A stretch of 46,451 bases of DNA, from assembly GCA_964482405.1 (NCBI GenBank), contig CAYZXH010000010.1, positions 1 through 46,451 on the forward strand, read 5' to 3'. A model generated the notes under the pieces. It was not told the origin of the DNA. It made no database searches and saw only the letters and a list, made by a program, of their open reading frames with translations. This DNA is from Zestomicrobium sp964482405 (GTDB taxonomy: Archaea > Thermoproteota > Thermoprotei_A > Sulfolobales > NBVN01). The stretch's first letter is position 1; each line of letters begins with the position of its first letter. The translations under genes and the position numbers were made by a program. Shown here piece by piece: positions 24,833 through 32,357 of the stretch.

Positions 24833-26185
24833 TTGGGTACTGAGTTTAAAGAGCTTTTAGCTAAGTACTTAGCTAAGACTCCTAAATCGAGGGAGGCTTT
24901 TGAGGAGGTTTCTAGGTACGTGCCTGGGGCTGTCGGTAGTGCTATACAGTTCTTTAAGCCTTACCCAATATTCGGGTTGCGCGGCTATGGTTCTAGAATT
25001 TGGGATGTTGACGGTAATGAGTACATAGATTACTGTATGTCTTACGGTGCCATGACTGCAGGGCATAGGAACCCATCCATAGTTGAGGCTATAGTGAACG
25101 TTGTTAAGGAGTACGGCACCTTGTTAGGGATGCCTTCGCCGCTGGTTGGCGAGCTCGCTAAGGAGATATCTAGTAGGATCCCGGACATTGAGATGATTAG
25201 GTTCACCAACTCCGGTGCTGAAGCGACTATGTACGCTATAAGGCTTGCTAGAGCGCTTACGGGGAGGGATAAGATAGTTAAGATGGAGGGTGCTTACCAC
25301 GGAGCACACGACTACCTACTCATAAGTGATAAGCCTATCTCCATAAAGATTCTGGGTTCATATGATGAGCCTAGGTCGGTGCCTGACTCACTGGGCACGC
25401 CTCAAGACGTGGTAAAGCTCACGTTAACCACCCACTTCAACGATGTTGACAGCTTGGAGAAATTATTTAAGCAATTCGGTAATGAGATAGCCGCGGTGAT
25501 TACGGAGCCCGTCCAGACGAACATGGGTGTGATACCGCCTGAGGAAAACTACTTAAAAGAGTTAAGACGCTTATGTGATTACTACGGGGCGTTCCTGATA
25601 TTCGATGAGGTTAAGACAGGATTTAACGCGTCTAGTTCTGCGGCTTACCTAGAGTACGGTGTGAGAGCAGACTTGGTAGTATTAGGTAAGGTCGTTGGCG
25701 GAGGAACCCCTCTAGCCGCTTTCGGTGGTAGGAGAGAGTTCATGGAGAACATAACCCCGGTTGGTAGGGTGGTTCATTACGGAACCTACAACGCCAACCC
25801 CCTATGTGTTGCGGCCGGGTTAGCAGCACTCAAGAAGGTCTTCACTCCTGAAGCTCACGAGAGAATGAAGAATCTTAATTACGAGTTATTCAAGGGAGTT
25901 AACGACGCCGTAGAAGACTCGAAGATAGTGGCTAGCACCATAGTTAAGGGTAATATGGGAGCCATATACTTCGGGCTGGATAAACCCCCCAGAAACTTCA
26001 GGGAAGCGTACAGAGTGGACAAGAACATGTGGTATGAGTATTGGATAGCGATGCTCGTTGAGGGTATAATACCTTACGGCGGGGCGTGGTTTGAGGAGTG
26101 GTTCGTATCAGCCATGCACACACGCGAAGATATTGAGAAGACTATTGAGGCCTACCACAAGGTATTGAAGATAATTCGAGAATAA
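24833..26185 (+). CDS. Class III aminotransferase, glutamate-1-semialdehyde aminomutase-like
   Basis: A fold-type I PLP enzyme of 450 residues. Typical elements are VDGNEYIDYCMSYGAMTAGH, the substrate/cofactor loop NSGAEATMYAIRLAR, the PLP-ring contact AYHGAHDY, FDEVKTGF (Asp on the pyridine nitrogen) and the Schiff-base lysine in VLGKVVGGGTPLAAFGG. Closest in style to glutamate-1-semialdehyde 2,1-aminomutase, but no tetrapyrrole genes are near. The placement with a symporter and a HisD-like dehydrogenase suggests a catabolic amino-compound transaminase or mutase. The TTG start at 24833 has GGTGAT about 8 bp upstream. Confidence 0.88.
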   Translation: MGTEFKELLAKYLAKTPKSREAFEEVSRYVPGAVGSAIQFFKPYPIFGLRGYGSRIWDVDGNEYIDYCMSYGAMTAGHRNPSIVEAIVNVVKEYGTLLGMPSPLVGELAKEISSRIPDIEMIRFTNSGAEATMYAIRLARALTGRDKIVKMEGAYHGAHDYLLISDKPISIKILGSYDEPRSVPDSLGTPQDVVKLTLTTHFNDVDSLEKLFKQFGNEIAAVITEPVQTNMGVIPPEENYLKELRRLCDYYGAFLIFDEVKTGFNASSSAAYLEYGVRADLVVLGKVVGGGTPLAAFGGRREFMENITPVGRVVHYGTYNANPLCVAAGLAALKKVFTPEAHERMKNLNYELFKGVNDAVEDSKIVASTIVKGNMGAIYFGLDKPPRNFREAYRVDKNMWYEYWIAMLVEGIIPYGGAWFEEWFVSAMHTREDIEKTIEAYHKVLKIIRE

Positions 26186-26238
26186 ACTCTCGTTGAGACT
26201 AATAATGAGGGATCAAACATAACTCACGGGGAAGTTAG

Positions 26239-27549
26239 ATGTTGGGAGTGAGAAAGCTTAAGGAGTTAGATGAGGATACTAGAAAGAGAATACTGGCTAG
26301 GTCAGCCCTCAACTTAGAGTTAGTGAAGGATAAGGTAGCGGAGATAATAGAGGATGTGAGGAAGAGGGGTGATGCGGCTATCCTAGATTTTTACAGAAGC
26401 TTCTTCGGTAGGGAGGTCTTAACCCAAGATAACTTAAGAGTGAGTGAGGAGGAGGTAAGGGAAGCTTACGAGAAGGTGAGTGATGAGTTAATTGAGGCAT
26501 TGAAGGTAGCTAGTAAGAACATAGAGGCTTTCCACAGGAGTCAGCTACCGAGAGAAATCTGGTTTACTGAGGTAGTTAGTGGTGTGTTGGTGGGGCAGGT
26601 TTGGCGACCTCTAGACTCCGTAGGTATTTACGTTCCGGGCGGTAAGGCAAACTACCCGTCCACGGCCTTAATGCTTGCCATACCGGCGAGGGTTGTAGGG
26701 GTTTCGAGGATAGTGGCTACAACACCCCCTAGGTCTGACGGTTCCGTGAGTCCCCCCACCCTAGTAGCTCTAGACTTAGCTGGTGTTAAGGAGGTGTATA
26801 AGGTCGGGGGCGCTCACGCCATAGCAGCCCTAGCTTACGGGACTCAAACCATTAAGAAGGTTCGTAAGGTCGTGGGCCCAGGTAATATCTGGGTAGCTAC
26901 GGCGAAACACTTACTGAGGGGTGTGGTAGATATTGACTTCATAGCAGGTCCTTCAGAGGTTCTCATACTAGCTCTGGAAGACGCTGAGCCAGAATACGTT
27001 GTGAGGGATTTGATAGCTCAGGCAGAACACGATCAACTAGCGTCAGCAATCCTAGTGACTACCTCCCCTAAACTAGCTGAGGAGGTAGCTACTAGGCTTG
27101 AGGAGGTGGTGCGTGAAGTCCCTAGGAGTGAGATCGTGAGGGAATCGCTAAGTAATTACGGCGCCATACTAGTAGCTGAAGACCTTGACGAGGCAGTAGA
27201 ATTCGTGAACGAGTACGCGCCGGAACACCTAGAGATACTCACTCAAGACGTAAGTAAAGCCTTCAGCATATTAAGTAAGGTAAGGAACGCCGGCTCAATA
27301 TTCATAGGCAGCAAAACCCCGGTAGCGATGGGTGACTACATAACGGGAACAAACCACACACTACCAACAGGGGGTAACGCGGCAACACGAGGCAGTCTCA
27401 GCGTTTTCGATTACATAAAAATAATAGATGTTCAGATAGTTGACGAAGAAGGTATTAAGACGTTAGGTCCTCACGCAATAACGATAGCTAACTCCGAGGG
27501 TCTCTACAATCACGCTGAATCAATTAAAGTGAGGTTATCCAAGACTTGA
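26239..27549 (+). CDS. hisD: Histidinol dehydrogenase family protein
   Basis: A 436-residue NAD- and zinc-dependent dehydrogenase of the HisD family, which in histidine synthesis oxidises histidinol to histidine in two steps. The cofactor and zinc regions are complete: YVPGGKANYPS, VGPGNIWV, FIAGPSE, AQAEHDQLASA, EHLEI, DYITGTNHTLPTGG and a C-terminal NHAES. No other his genes are present. It follows the aminotransferase by 53 bp, so it may be a paralogue acting on another amino alcohol or diol (sulfopropanediol dehydrogenase is one such homologue). The family is certain, the substrate not. Confidence 0.85.
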   Translation: MLGVRKLKELDEDTRKRILARSALNLELVKDKVAEIIEDVRKRGDAAILDFYRSFFGREVLTQDNLRVSEEEVREAYEKVSDELIEALKVASKNIEAFHRSQLPREIWFTEVVSGVLVGQVWRPLDSVGIYVPGGKANYPSTALMLAIPARVVGVSRIVATTPPRSDGSVSPPTLVALDLAGVKEVYKVGGAHAIAALAYGTQTIKKVRKVVGPGNIWVATAKHLLRGVVDIDFIAGPSEVLILALEDAEPEYVVRDLIAQAEHDQLASAILVTTSPKLAEEVATRLEEVVREVPRSEIVRESLSNYGAILVAEDLDEAVEFVNEYAPEHLEILTQDVSKAFSILSKVRNAGSIFIGSKTPVAMGDYITGTNHTLPTGGNAATRGSLSVFDYIKIIDVQIVDEEGIKTLGPHAITIANSEGLYNHAESIKVRLSKT

Positions 27550-27898
27550 GACACGTACCTTAATCGAGAATTCCGCTTCAGCACTACTAAGCCATCCTGC
27601 ACCCAACGCCTTTAATTCAAAGACCAAATAGTGTTTTATTTAATGAGGTGTGTCTAGAAGAGTTTATCCCATGCTGAGTTATGGGAGTAGCGTTGTTAAC
27701 TGGGTGTACTTCACTACTAGGAAATCAAGAAATGCACGAGAGGTAGGCTGATGGAGAAGACTCTCCACTTATATAGTAGGGTAGATGATGTTCTCTACAT
27801 TTCGGAGTCTAGAGTGTGCTTCTTGCCGTTTCCAGCTACATAGTGGGAGTGAAGTCGAGGGAGTGTTGAGTATGCTCGTAGACTTCTTGGAAGAGGGG
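27550..27898. other. 349-bp gap without recognised gene
   Basis: Only short open frames with several stops are seen, plus a small hairpin near 27752-27767 (GGAGA/TCTCC) and an A/T-rich TATA-like CTTATATAG near 27768. It lies between the convergent hisD and lplB genes and may be decayed DNA. Nothing in it could be assigned. Confidence 0.4.
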
Positions 27899-28186
27899 CT
27901 AGGTAGTTTTCGCTTTTTTACATTCTCTTAGTAACTCCACGATCTTCTTCTTTAAGTCTACTACGTCTACTCCTAGTATTATTGCTTCTTTAATGCCTCT
28001 AAAAGCGTTCTCAACGCATTCTACGCTATCACAGTTTCTTAGTGTCTCCTCCAGTCTCTCAATAGTGTCCTCGGGGTAGGCGAAGAAGTCGCCTGATAGC
28101 ACTATACTCGTTATCTCACACTCATTGCTGAATACCAGGTCTACTTTAACCGTCTTATTATACCTCAATACAAGGGATTTCTCCAC
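27899..28186 (-). CDS. lplB: Lipoate-protein ligase C-terminal domain protein LplB
   Basis: A 95-residue accessory domain corresponding to the C-terminal part of bacterial LplA, here a separate polypeptide. The conserved segment DFFAYPEDTIERLE near residues 33-46 is the recognisable core. In archaea the small subunit is needed with LplA to form lipoyl- or octanoyl-AMP and attach it to lipoyl domains. It lies 4 bp downstream of lplA. The last 15 residues are charged and variable. Confidence 0.85.
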   Translation of the reverse strand: MEKSLVLRYNKTVKVDLVFSNECEITSIVLSGDFFAYPEDTIERLEETLRNCDSVECVENAFRGIKEAIILGVDVVDLKKKIVELLRECKKAKTT

Positions 28187-28190
28187 GCTA

Positions 28191-28946
28191 TCACCTCTTG
28201 AAAATCCACTCCACGCTCCTATACTTCGGCACTAGTTCTTCTGCTTCACGTAGCTCTCTCTCTGATAACTCGTCGTAGTACACCTCGGCGTTTAGTGCTT
28301 GTGTAAACCCCTCTATCAAAGCATCGATAATAGAGTCCACGTCTACTGGACCAACTACGTCTCTGAGCGTGATGACCCTCTCCCTAATACTCATAACGCC
28401 CCTACTAGCAAGCTTCTCTCGAGGCGCGAGTAAAGCCTTTTCCAGCGTATCTAAGTCCGTAGCGTACATTAGAGTACCATGTTGTAGTAAATACTCCCTT
28501 CTACGCGTCTGTGCACTACCAGATATCTTCCTACCGTAGACTACGACATCGTTTATCGGTACAAACTCAGCTGGCGTGTTGAGCCTCTTTAGAGCGTATA
28601 TTAGCCCACTACATATGACTCTATAGCTCTCGAGTATATCGGCTAAGACTCCCTCCACCGGCAAGACGACACTGTAGGTTATTTCTCCATTAGTGTCGTG
28701 GTAGACTGAGCCGCCCCCGGTAATCCTCCTCGTGTAGTCTATTTTGTTCTCGTTAAGGAAGTCTAGATTTACGGAGTCTCTAATCCTCTGGAAATGCCCG
28801 ATTGTAACTGCACTAGGTTTAAACCTGTAGAGTCTAAGAGTATTGGGTAACCCCTCCCTAATCCTCATATTGAGTAATGCCTCGTCAATAGCCATTTGCC
28901 AATATGCGTCCCTACCGTCCAAGTCAATGATCACTCTTAATTTCAT
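28191..28946 (-). CDS. lplA: Lipoate-protein ligase A catalytic subunit
   Basis: A 251-residue ligase of the biotin/lipoate A-B ligase fold that activates lipoate or octanoate with ATP and transfers it to lysine on lipoyl-bearing proteins. The signature RRITGGGSVYHD is at about residues 74-85, and the catalytic lysine lies in VVVYGRKISGSAQ. The accessory domain is the next gene. The divergent radical-SAM pair upstream completes the modification pathway. No GcvH or 2-oxoacid dehydrogenase E2 target is in the window. Confidence 0.92.
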   Translation of the reverse strand: MKLRVIIDLDGRDAYWQMAIDEALLNMRIREGLPNTLRLYRFKPSAVTIGHFQRIRDSVNLDFLNENKIDYTRRITGGGSVYHDTNGEITYSVVLPVEGVLADILESYRVICSGLIYALKRLNTPAEFVPINDVVVYGRKISGSAQTRRREYLLQHGTLMYATDLDTLEKALLAPREKLASRGVMSIRERVITLRDVVGPVDVDSIIDALIEGFTQALNAEVYYDELSERELREAEELVPKYRSVEWIFKR

Positions 28947-28984
28947 AGCATAGGCACCAAGTCAGAATACTATATGCCACGGTG

Positions 28985-28992
28985 TTTATAAA
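28985..28992. promoter_or_regulatory. Palindromic TATA box shared by lplA and lipS1
   Basis: TTTATAAA is its own reverse complement. It lies nearly midway between the divergent starts: 38 bp from the lplA ATG (28946) and 35 bp from the lipS1 TTG (29028). Read either way it predicts transcription starts 25-27 bp out and leaders of about 10 nt. No other TATA-like sequence is evident in the 81-bp gap, so one box probably serves both directions. Confidence 0.6.
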
Positions 28993-29027
28993 TTAGTCTA
29001 CGCTCGTATATTAACGGTGTTAACTCG

Positions 29028-29969
29028 TTGGGTAAGGACGTGCTGGTGAGGGCCTCTATAGGGACTCTCGCCGTCTTGAAACTAGTGGATTTAAAGAGTG
29101 TGGAGCCCCCTACTATAGCCTATCTACTACAATATTCTCAAACCGGCTGTAGAGCGAATTGCCGCTTCTGTCTGCAATCGCGCGGGTATGGTAGTGGTGA
29201 GAGGCTCGGGAGGATTACGTGGCCGCCTATTAGTCTATCAGAGTTGACTAGGAATTGGGTAAGGGTCTTTAAGAGGGTTTGTTTACAGACTATCATTAAG
29301 CCGGGCTTTACAGAGGAGGCACTAGAGATACTAGCTACTATTAGGTCAATTGACTCAGAGACGCCTATCTCCCTAGCGATCACGCCCGCCCCCAAGTCTT
29401 ACTTGAAAGAGGCACGCGCACTGGAAGTTGACTCGCTGGGTGTTGGGTTAGATGTTGCAACACCTGAGTTATTTGGGAAGTGGGGTAAGCCTTATAGTTG
29501 GAGCGTCTATTGGGGATTTATAGAGGATGCTATTGGAGTTTATGGGCGTGGCAACGTCTACGTCCACCTGATAGCTGGGCTTGGCGAGTCGCTGAGGGAG
29601 CTGGTGGGTGTTATGAAGAGAGTGTATGGACTCGGGGGTAGGGTAGCGCTCTTCAACTACACTGATCAACGCGGCTCCTCCCCCGTTGATATAAAGTACT
29701 ACAGACTAGCGCAATTAGCTAGGTATTTATTAGAACACGGTTTAGATCCAGACAGCTATATAGACTATGAACACGGATTAGTCGGGAAGAGCGTACCGCT
29801 AGATGACCTCGAAGAAGCCTTCTATACTAGTGGATGCCCAGATTGCAATAGGCCATTCTATAATGAAAGCCCGCGTGGACCACTCTACAATATCCCGTCA
29901 AAGCGCCTACTAGAAGCGTATAGAGAGAAGCTACGAGTAGAGCTAGAGTCTATTGGTGTAGTGGTGTGA
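29028..29969 (+). CDS. Lipoyl synthase subunit LipS1 (radical SAM)
   Basis: A 313-residue radical SAM protein with the cluster motif CRANCRFC (C41, C45, C48; CxxxCxxC). Cysteines near the C-terminus (SGCPDCNRPF) probably hold an auxiliary [4Fe-4S] cluster. Archaeal lipoyl synthases of the LipS1/LipS2 type use two such proteins to insert the two sulfurs into protein-bound octanoate, replacing bacterial LipA. The assignment rests on this motif layout, the adjacent partner gene and divergence from lplA-lplB. The TTG start is 35 bp from the shared TATA box. The stop overlaps the LipS2 start by 4 bp. Confidence 0.85.
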   Translation: MGKDVLVRASIGTLAVLKLVDLKSVEPPTIAYLLQYSQTGCRANCRFCLQSRGYGSGERLGRITWPPISLSELTRNWVRVFKRVCLQTIIKPGFTEEALEILATIRSIDSETPISLAITPAPKSYLKEARALEVDSLGVGLDVATPELFGKWGKPYSWSVYWGFIEDAIGVYGRGNVYVHLIAGLGESLRELVGVMKRVYGLGGRVALFNYTDQRGSSPVDIKYYRLAQLARYLLEHGLDPDSYIDYEHGLVGKSVPLDDLEEAFYTSGCPDCNRPFYNESPRGPLYNIPSKRLLEAYREKLRVELESIGVVV

Positions 29970-30835
29970 GGATACAGTACTTCTCGCCTAGGCACAAGTA
30001 TAAGCCAGTCTCTCTAACCGGTACGTGGTGTGCTCTAAACTGTAAATTCTGCAATAGGAGATATCTAGAGAGCATGGTACACGTAACACCACATAACTTC
30101 ATAGATGTGATGAGGGAGCTGTATTCTAGTGGGGTGAGGGGGGTGTTGTTAAGTGGTGGTTTTAGGAATGACGCAACACTACCTATTGAAGCCTACATCA
30201 ACGCGATCAAGGTAGTCAAGAAAGAACTAGGACTATTCATTAGCGCACACTTAGGGTTGCAAACTAGAAGTGAGGTATTGCGGGAGCTACGCGGGCTAAT
30301 AGACGTAGTCGACTACGAGTTTACACTCAGCGAGTTTATCGTGAACTACGTCAGGGGCCTTAAATTAAGACCCTCTAGATATGTCGAGGCACTCAAAACA
30401 ATGCTCGAGAACGACCTACACGTAGTACCGCACGTATTCGCGTGGCACCCCGCTATAACGAGAGAGGCCTTGGGGAGAGAGCTGAAGATTCTGAACGACT
30501 ACGGGCTGAGAGAAGTAACTCTCCTAGTCTACATAGACCCCCATACGAGATACGATTCAGAAGACCTAGCTAGTAGGGTGCTTGAGAACATCGAGTACGC
30601 TAGAAGCGTCTTCCCCGGTAGCATATACATGGGCTGTATGAGGCCAGGGTATATAAGGCCAATACTAGACAAGTCCCTAGTCGAGAAAGGGTTAGTGGAT
30701 AGAATAGCCAACCCATACCACAAAGTCTTAGCGGAATATCCTGAGGAATACTACGACGCATGCTGCTCCATACCAATAAATGAAGAGACCCGTTCCCTCT
30801 TCTACGTGGGCTCCTCCTTAGAGATCGTTAGATAA
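29966..30835 (+). CDS. Lipoyl synthase subunit LipS2 (radical SAM)
   Basis: A 289-residue radical SAM partner of LipS1. The cluster motif CALNCKFC (C22, C26, C29) is near the N-terminus, preceded by TGTW. A C-terminal Cys pair (YYDACCSIPIN) and a Cys in MGCMRPGYI may bind a second cluster. The GTG start overlaps the lipS1 stop, so the two are made together, as expected for a two-subunit enzyme. Family assignment is from motif and neighbourhood, not from an alignment. Confidence 0.84.
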   Translation: MRIQYFSPRHKYKPVSLTGTWCALNCKFCNRRYLESMVHVTPHNFIDVMRELYSSGVRGVLLSGGFRNDATLPIEAYINAIKVVKKELGLFISAHLGLQTRSEVLRELRGLIDVVDYEFTLSEFIVNYVRGLKLRPSRYVEALKTMLENDLHVVPHVFAWHPAITREALGRELKILNDYGLREVTLLVYIDPHTRYDSEDLASRVLENIEYARSVFPGSIYMGCMRPGYIRPILDKSLVEKGLVDRIANPYHKVLAEYPEEYYDACCSIPINEETRSLFYVGSSLEIVR

Positions 30836-31085
30836 TCGTAAGTCACCACTGCTATGGAGTTATTTAGTAACTGGGGGTGTTAGTTGTACTTCAGTCCTGG
30901 AGTTGAGGAGTGTAGGAAAGATTTCTTTAACTTCGGCTAGAGTTACCTCCACATAATGTTCTAGAACAGAATTTAAATATTGCAAATACCTCAAACAACA
31001 CGCAGTGACTTACTAAAATAATATTTGAGTAAGCATGAGGTAGTGTTTTAAAGGTGTTTTTAAGAGATGTTTTGTATTTTATTCT
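30836..31085. other. 250-bp gap, no gene recognised
   Basis: No credible open frame. A/T-rich tracts increase toward 31085 and include TTTTAAAG near 31047 and TTTTGTATTTTATT just before the next gene, which could be its promoter. A part near 30858-30890 weakly resembles 27685-27712 (GTAACTGGG...GTACTTCA), perhaps shared decayed sequence. Confidence 0.3.
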
Positions 31086-31088
31086 GTG

Positions 31089-32212
31089 ATGTTGCTTGGT
31101 GATTTCATGCGTAAGAGTGAGTATTTAGAGAGGTTGTATAGGATTTTCCCGTGGGTTGAGGATCCTTTCACTACTGAGGGTCTTGAGAGGTATGAGAAGA
31201 CTATCTCAGAGTTTAGGGTCGTGGTTACTCACGCGTGGCTTAAGGAATTAATGAGTAAGAAGAAAGAGCTTAGGCTAATTGATTTATGTAGTGGTGTGGG
31301 AATCGGGGGTGTTGCGTTAGCTAAGGTCCTGACAGATTTAGGGGTTAGGGTTAGCTTAACCCTGGTTGATCTTCGTCGAGACGCTCTCAGCAAGGCTATC
31401 GAGTTTAGCTTAAGAGAACTCGGCTTCAAGCCCGAAATACTGGTGCGTGACGTTCTAGAATTAAGTGAAGCTAACTTAGAGAGAGTGTTTGATTTAGCGT
31501 TAGTATGGGGGCTGTTTCATAGTTGATGCTTATGGATTAGATTTATAAGCCCTTGATTTTGTTTATAATTTGAGTCTGCTTGGGTGATGGGAGCGGTGCT
31601 CCAAGCCTAGGCAGGCTGACTCTCAAGGGGTCCGTGTCGTTGACCTCGATGCCCGATGACCCCACCCCGGAAGTAGCAGTGCTATCGATGAAGGAGTGAG
31701 CGAGGAGGAAGTCCCTAGATGCGATGAACAAATAAAAACAAACTAACGAGAATGAACATCTAGGGACAAATGGTCACACGACACCACACTTCAGTCCATG
31801 GGAGTGGGTCAGGGTTCTCGCCAACATCTCAAGACTTTTAATAGATGACGGGCTTTTCATATATGATAAGATAGACAGGGTGTACACAATATTTTACTTG
31901 GTAGGGTATAAAGAAGTCCTGCCCGAGCTAGTTGAGAAAGATAAGGTGATCTTAACAATACATAGAGAAAGAGAATTCAGGACAGGATACTTCAAGCGTA
32001 TAGCCCTTAACCTCCTAAGTGGGGAGGGGGAGGAGATGAAGGTATATTTCTGGGACCTAGCTTCCTCAGCAACACTCACGTGGGTTTTCTTCAGAGACAT
32101 AGACTACGCGCCGATCAGAAGATCCTACTCAGGCATCATAATAGCGAGAAACCCGAGGCGATCAATCAACCTAGAAACATCATTTAAAGAAACACCCACT
32201 ATACTGAAGTAG
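31089..32212 (+). pseudogene. SAM-dependent methyltransferase gene split by a 263-bp element
   Basis: The 5' part (31089-31509) encodes about 140 residues of a class I methyltransferase, with motif I LIDLCSGVGIGG and VDLRRDALSKA after it. At VWG the frame runs into the repeat element and stops. The 3' part (31773-32212) continues exactly where the first stops: removing the element joins GTATGGG to GTCACACG and restores VWGHTTPHFSPWEW, then about 145 more residues to a stop at 32212. The rebuilt protein would be about 286 residues. As the sequence stands it is interrupted, but both halves are free of further damage, so the insertion is recent. The methylated substrate is unknown. Confidence 0.88.
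31510..31772 (+). mobile_element. 263-bp non-autonomous repeat element, copy B
   Basis: Inverted relative to copy A (5740-6002) and about 90% identical by eye. It begins GGCTGTTTCATAG and ends CATCTAGGGACAAATG. Features seen: an 11-bp perfect stem GTCCCTAGATG (31711-31721) with CATCTAGGGAC (31757-31767), a hairpin GGAGC-GGT-GCTCC (31590-31602), the palindrome GCCTAGGC just after it, and a possible GGGGTC/GACCCC pairing around 31627-31665. No transposase, no terminal inverted repeats and no obvious target duplication: the pattern of IS200/IS605-derived MITEs. Confidence 0.88.
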
Positions 32213-32294
32213 TGATAACCACGTCTCGTAAGGTTTAGCTTGTTTCTAGCTCTTTAATATCTAAGCTCTTAGCAGGGTTCACGGCCTAAACTCA

Positions 32295-32325
32295 GTGTAT
32301 AGTACACGTGAAAAAAATTTATAAA
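32295..32325 (+). promoter_or_regulatory. Promoter of the peptide-transport operon with upstream palindrome
   Basis: TATA box TTTATAAA at 32318-32325 follows an A-rich BRE region and lies 33 bp before the start codon. Directly upstream is GTGTA-TAG-TACAC (32295-32307), a perfect 5-bp inverted repeat placed where an activator or repressor could act. GTGATGA precedes the ATG as ribosome binding site. Confidence 0.5.
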
Positions 32326-32357
32326 CTTTCTAAAAACATTAATCTTGTGATGACTCC

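Noticed and set aside
27550..27898. C/D box guide RNA near 27789 (GATGATG)
   Set aside because: No matching D box and no properly spaced C'/D' pair could be found.
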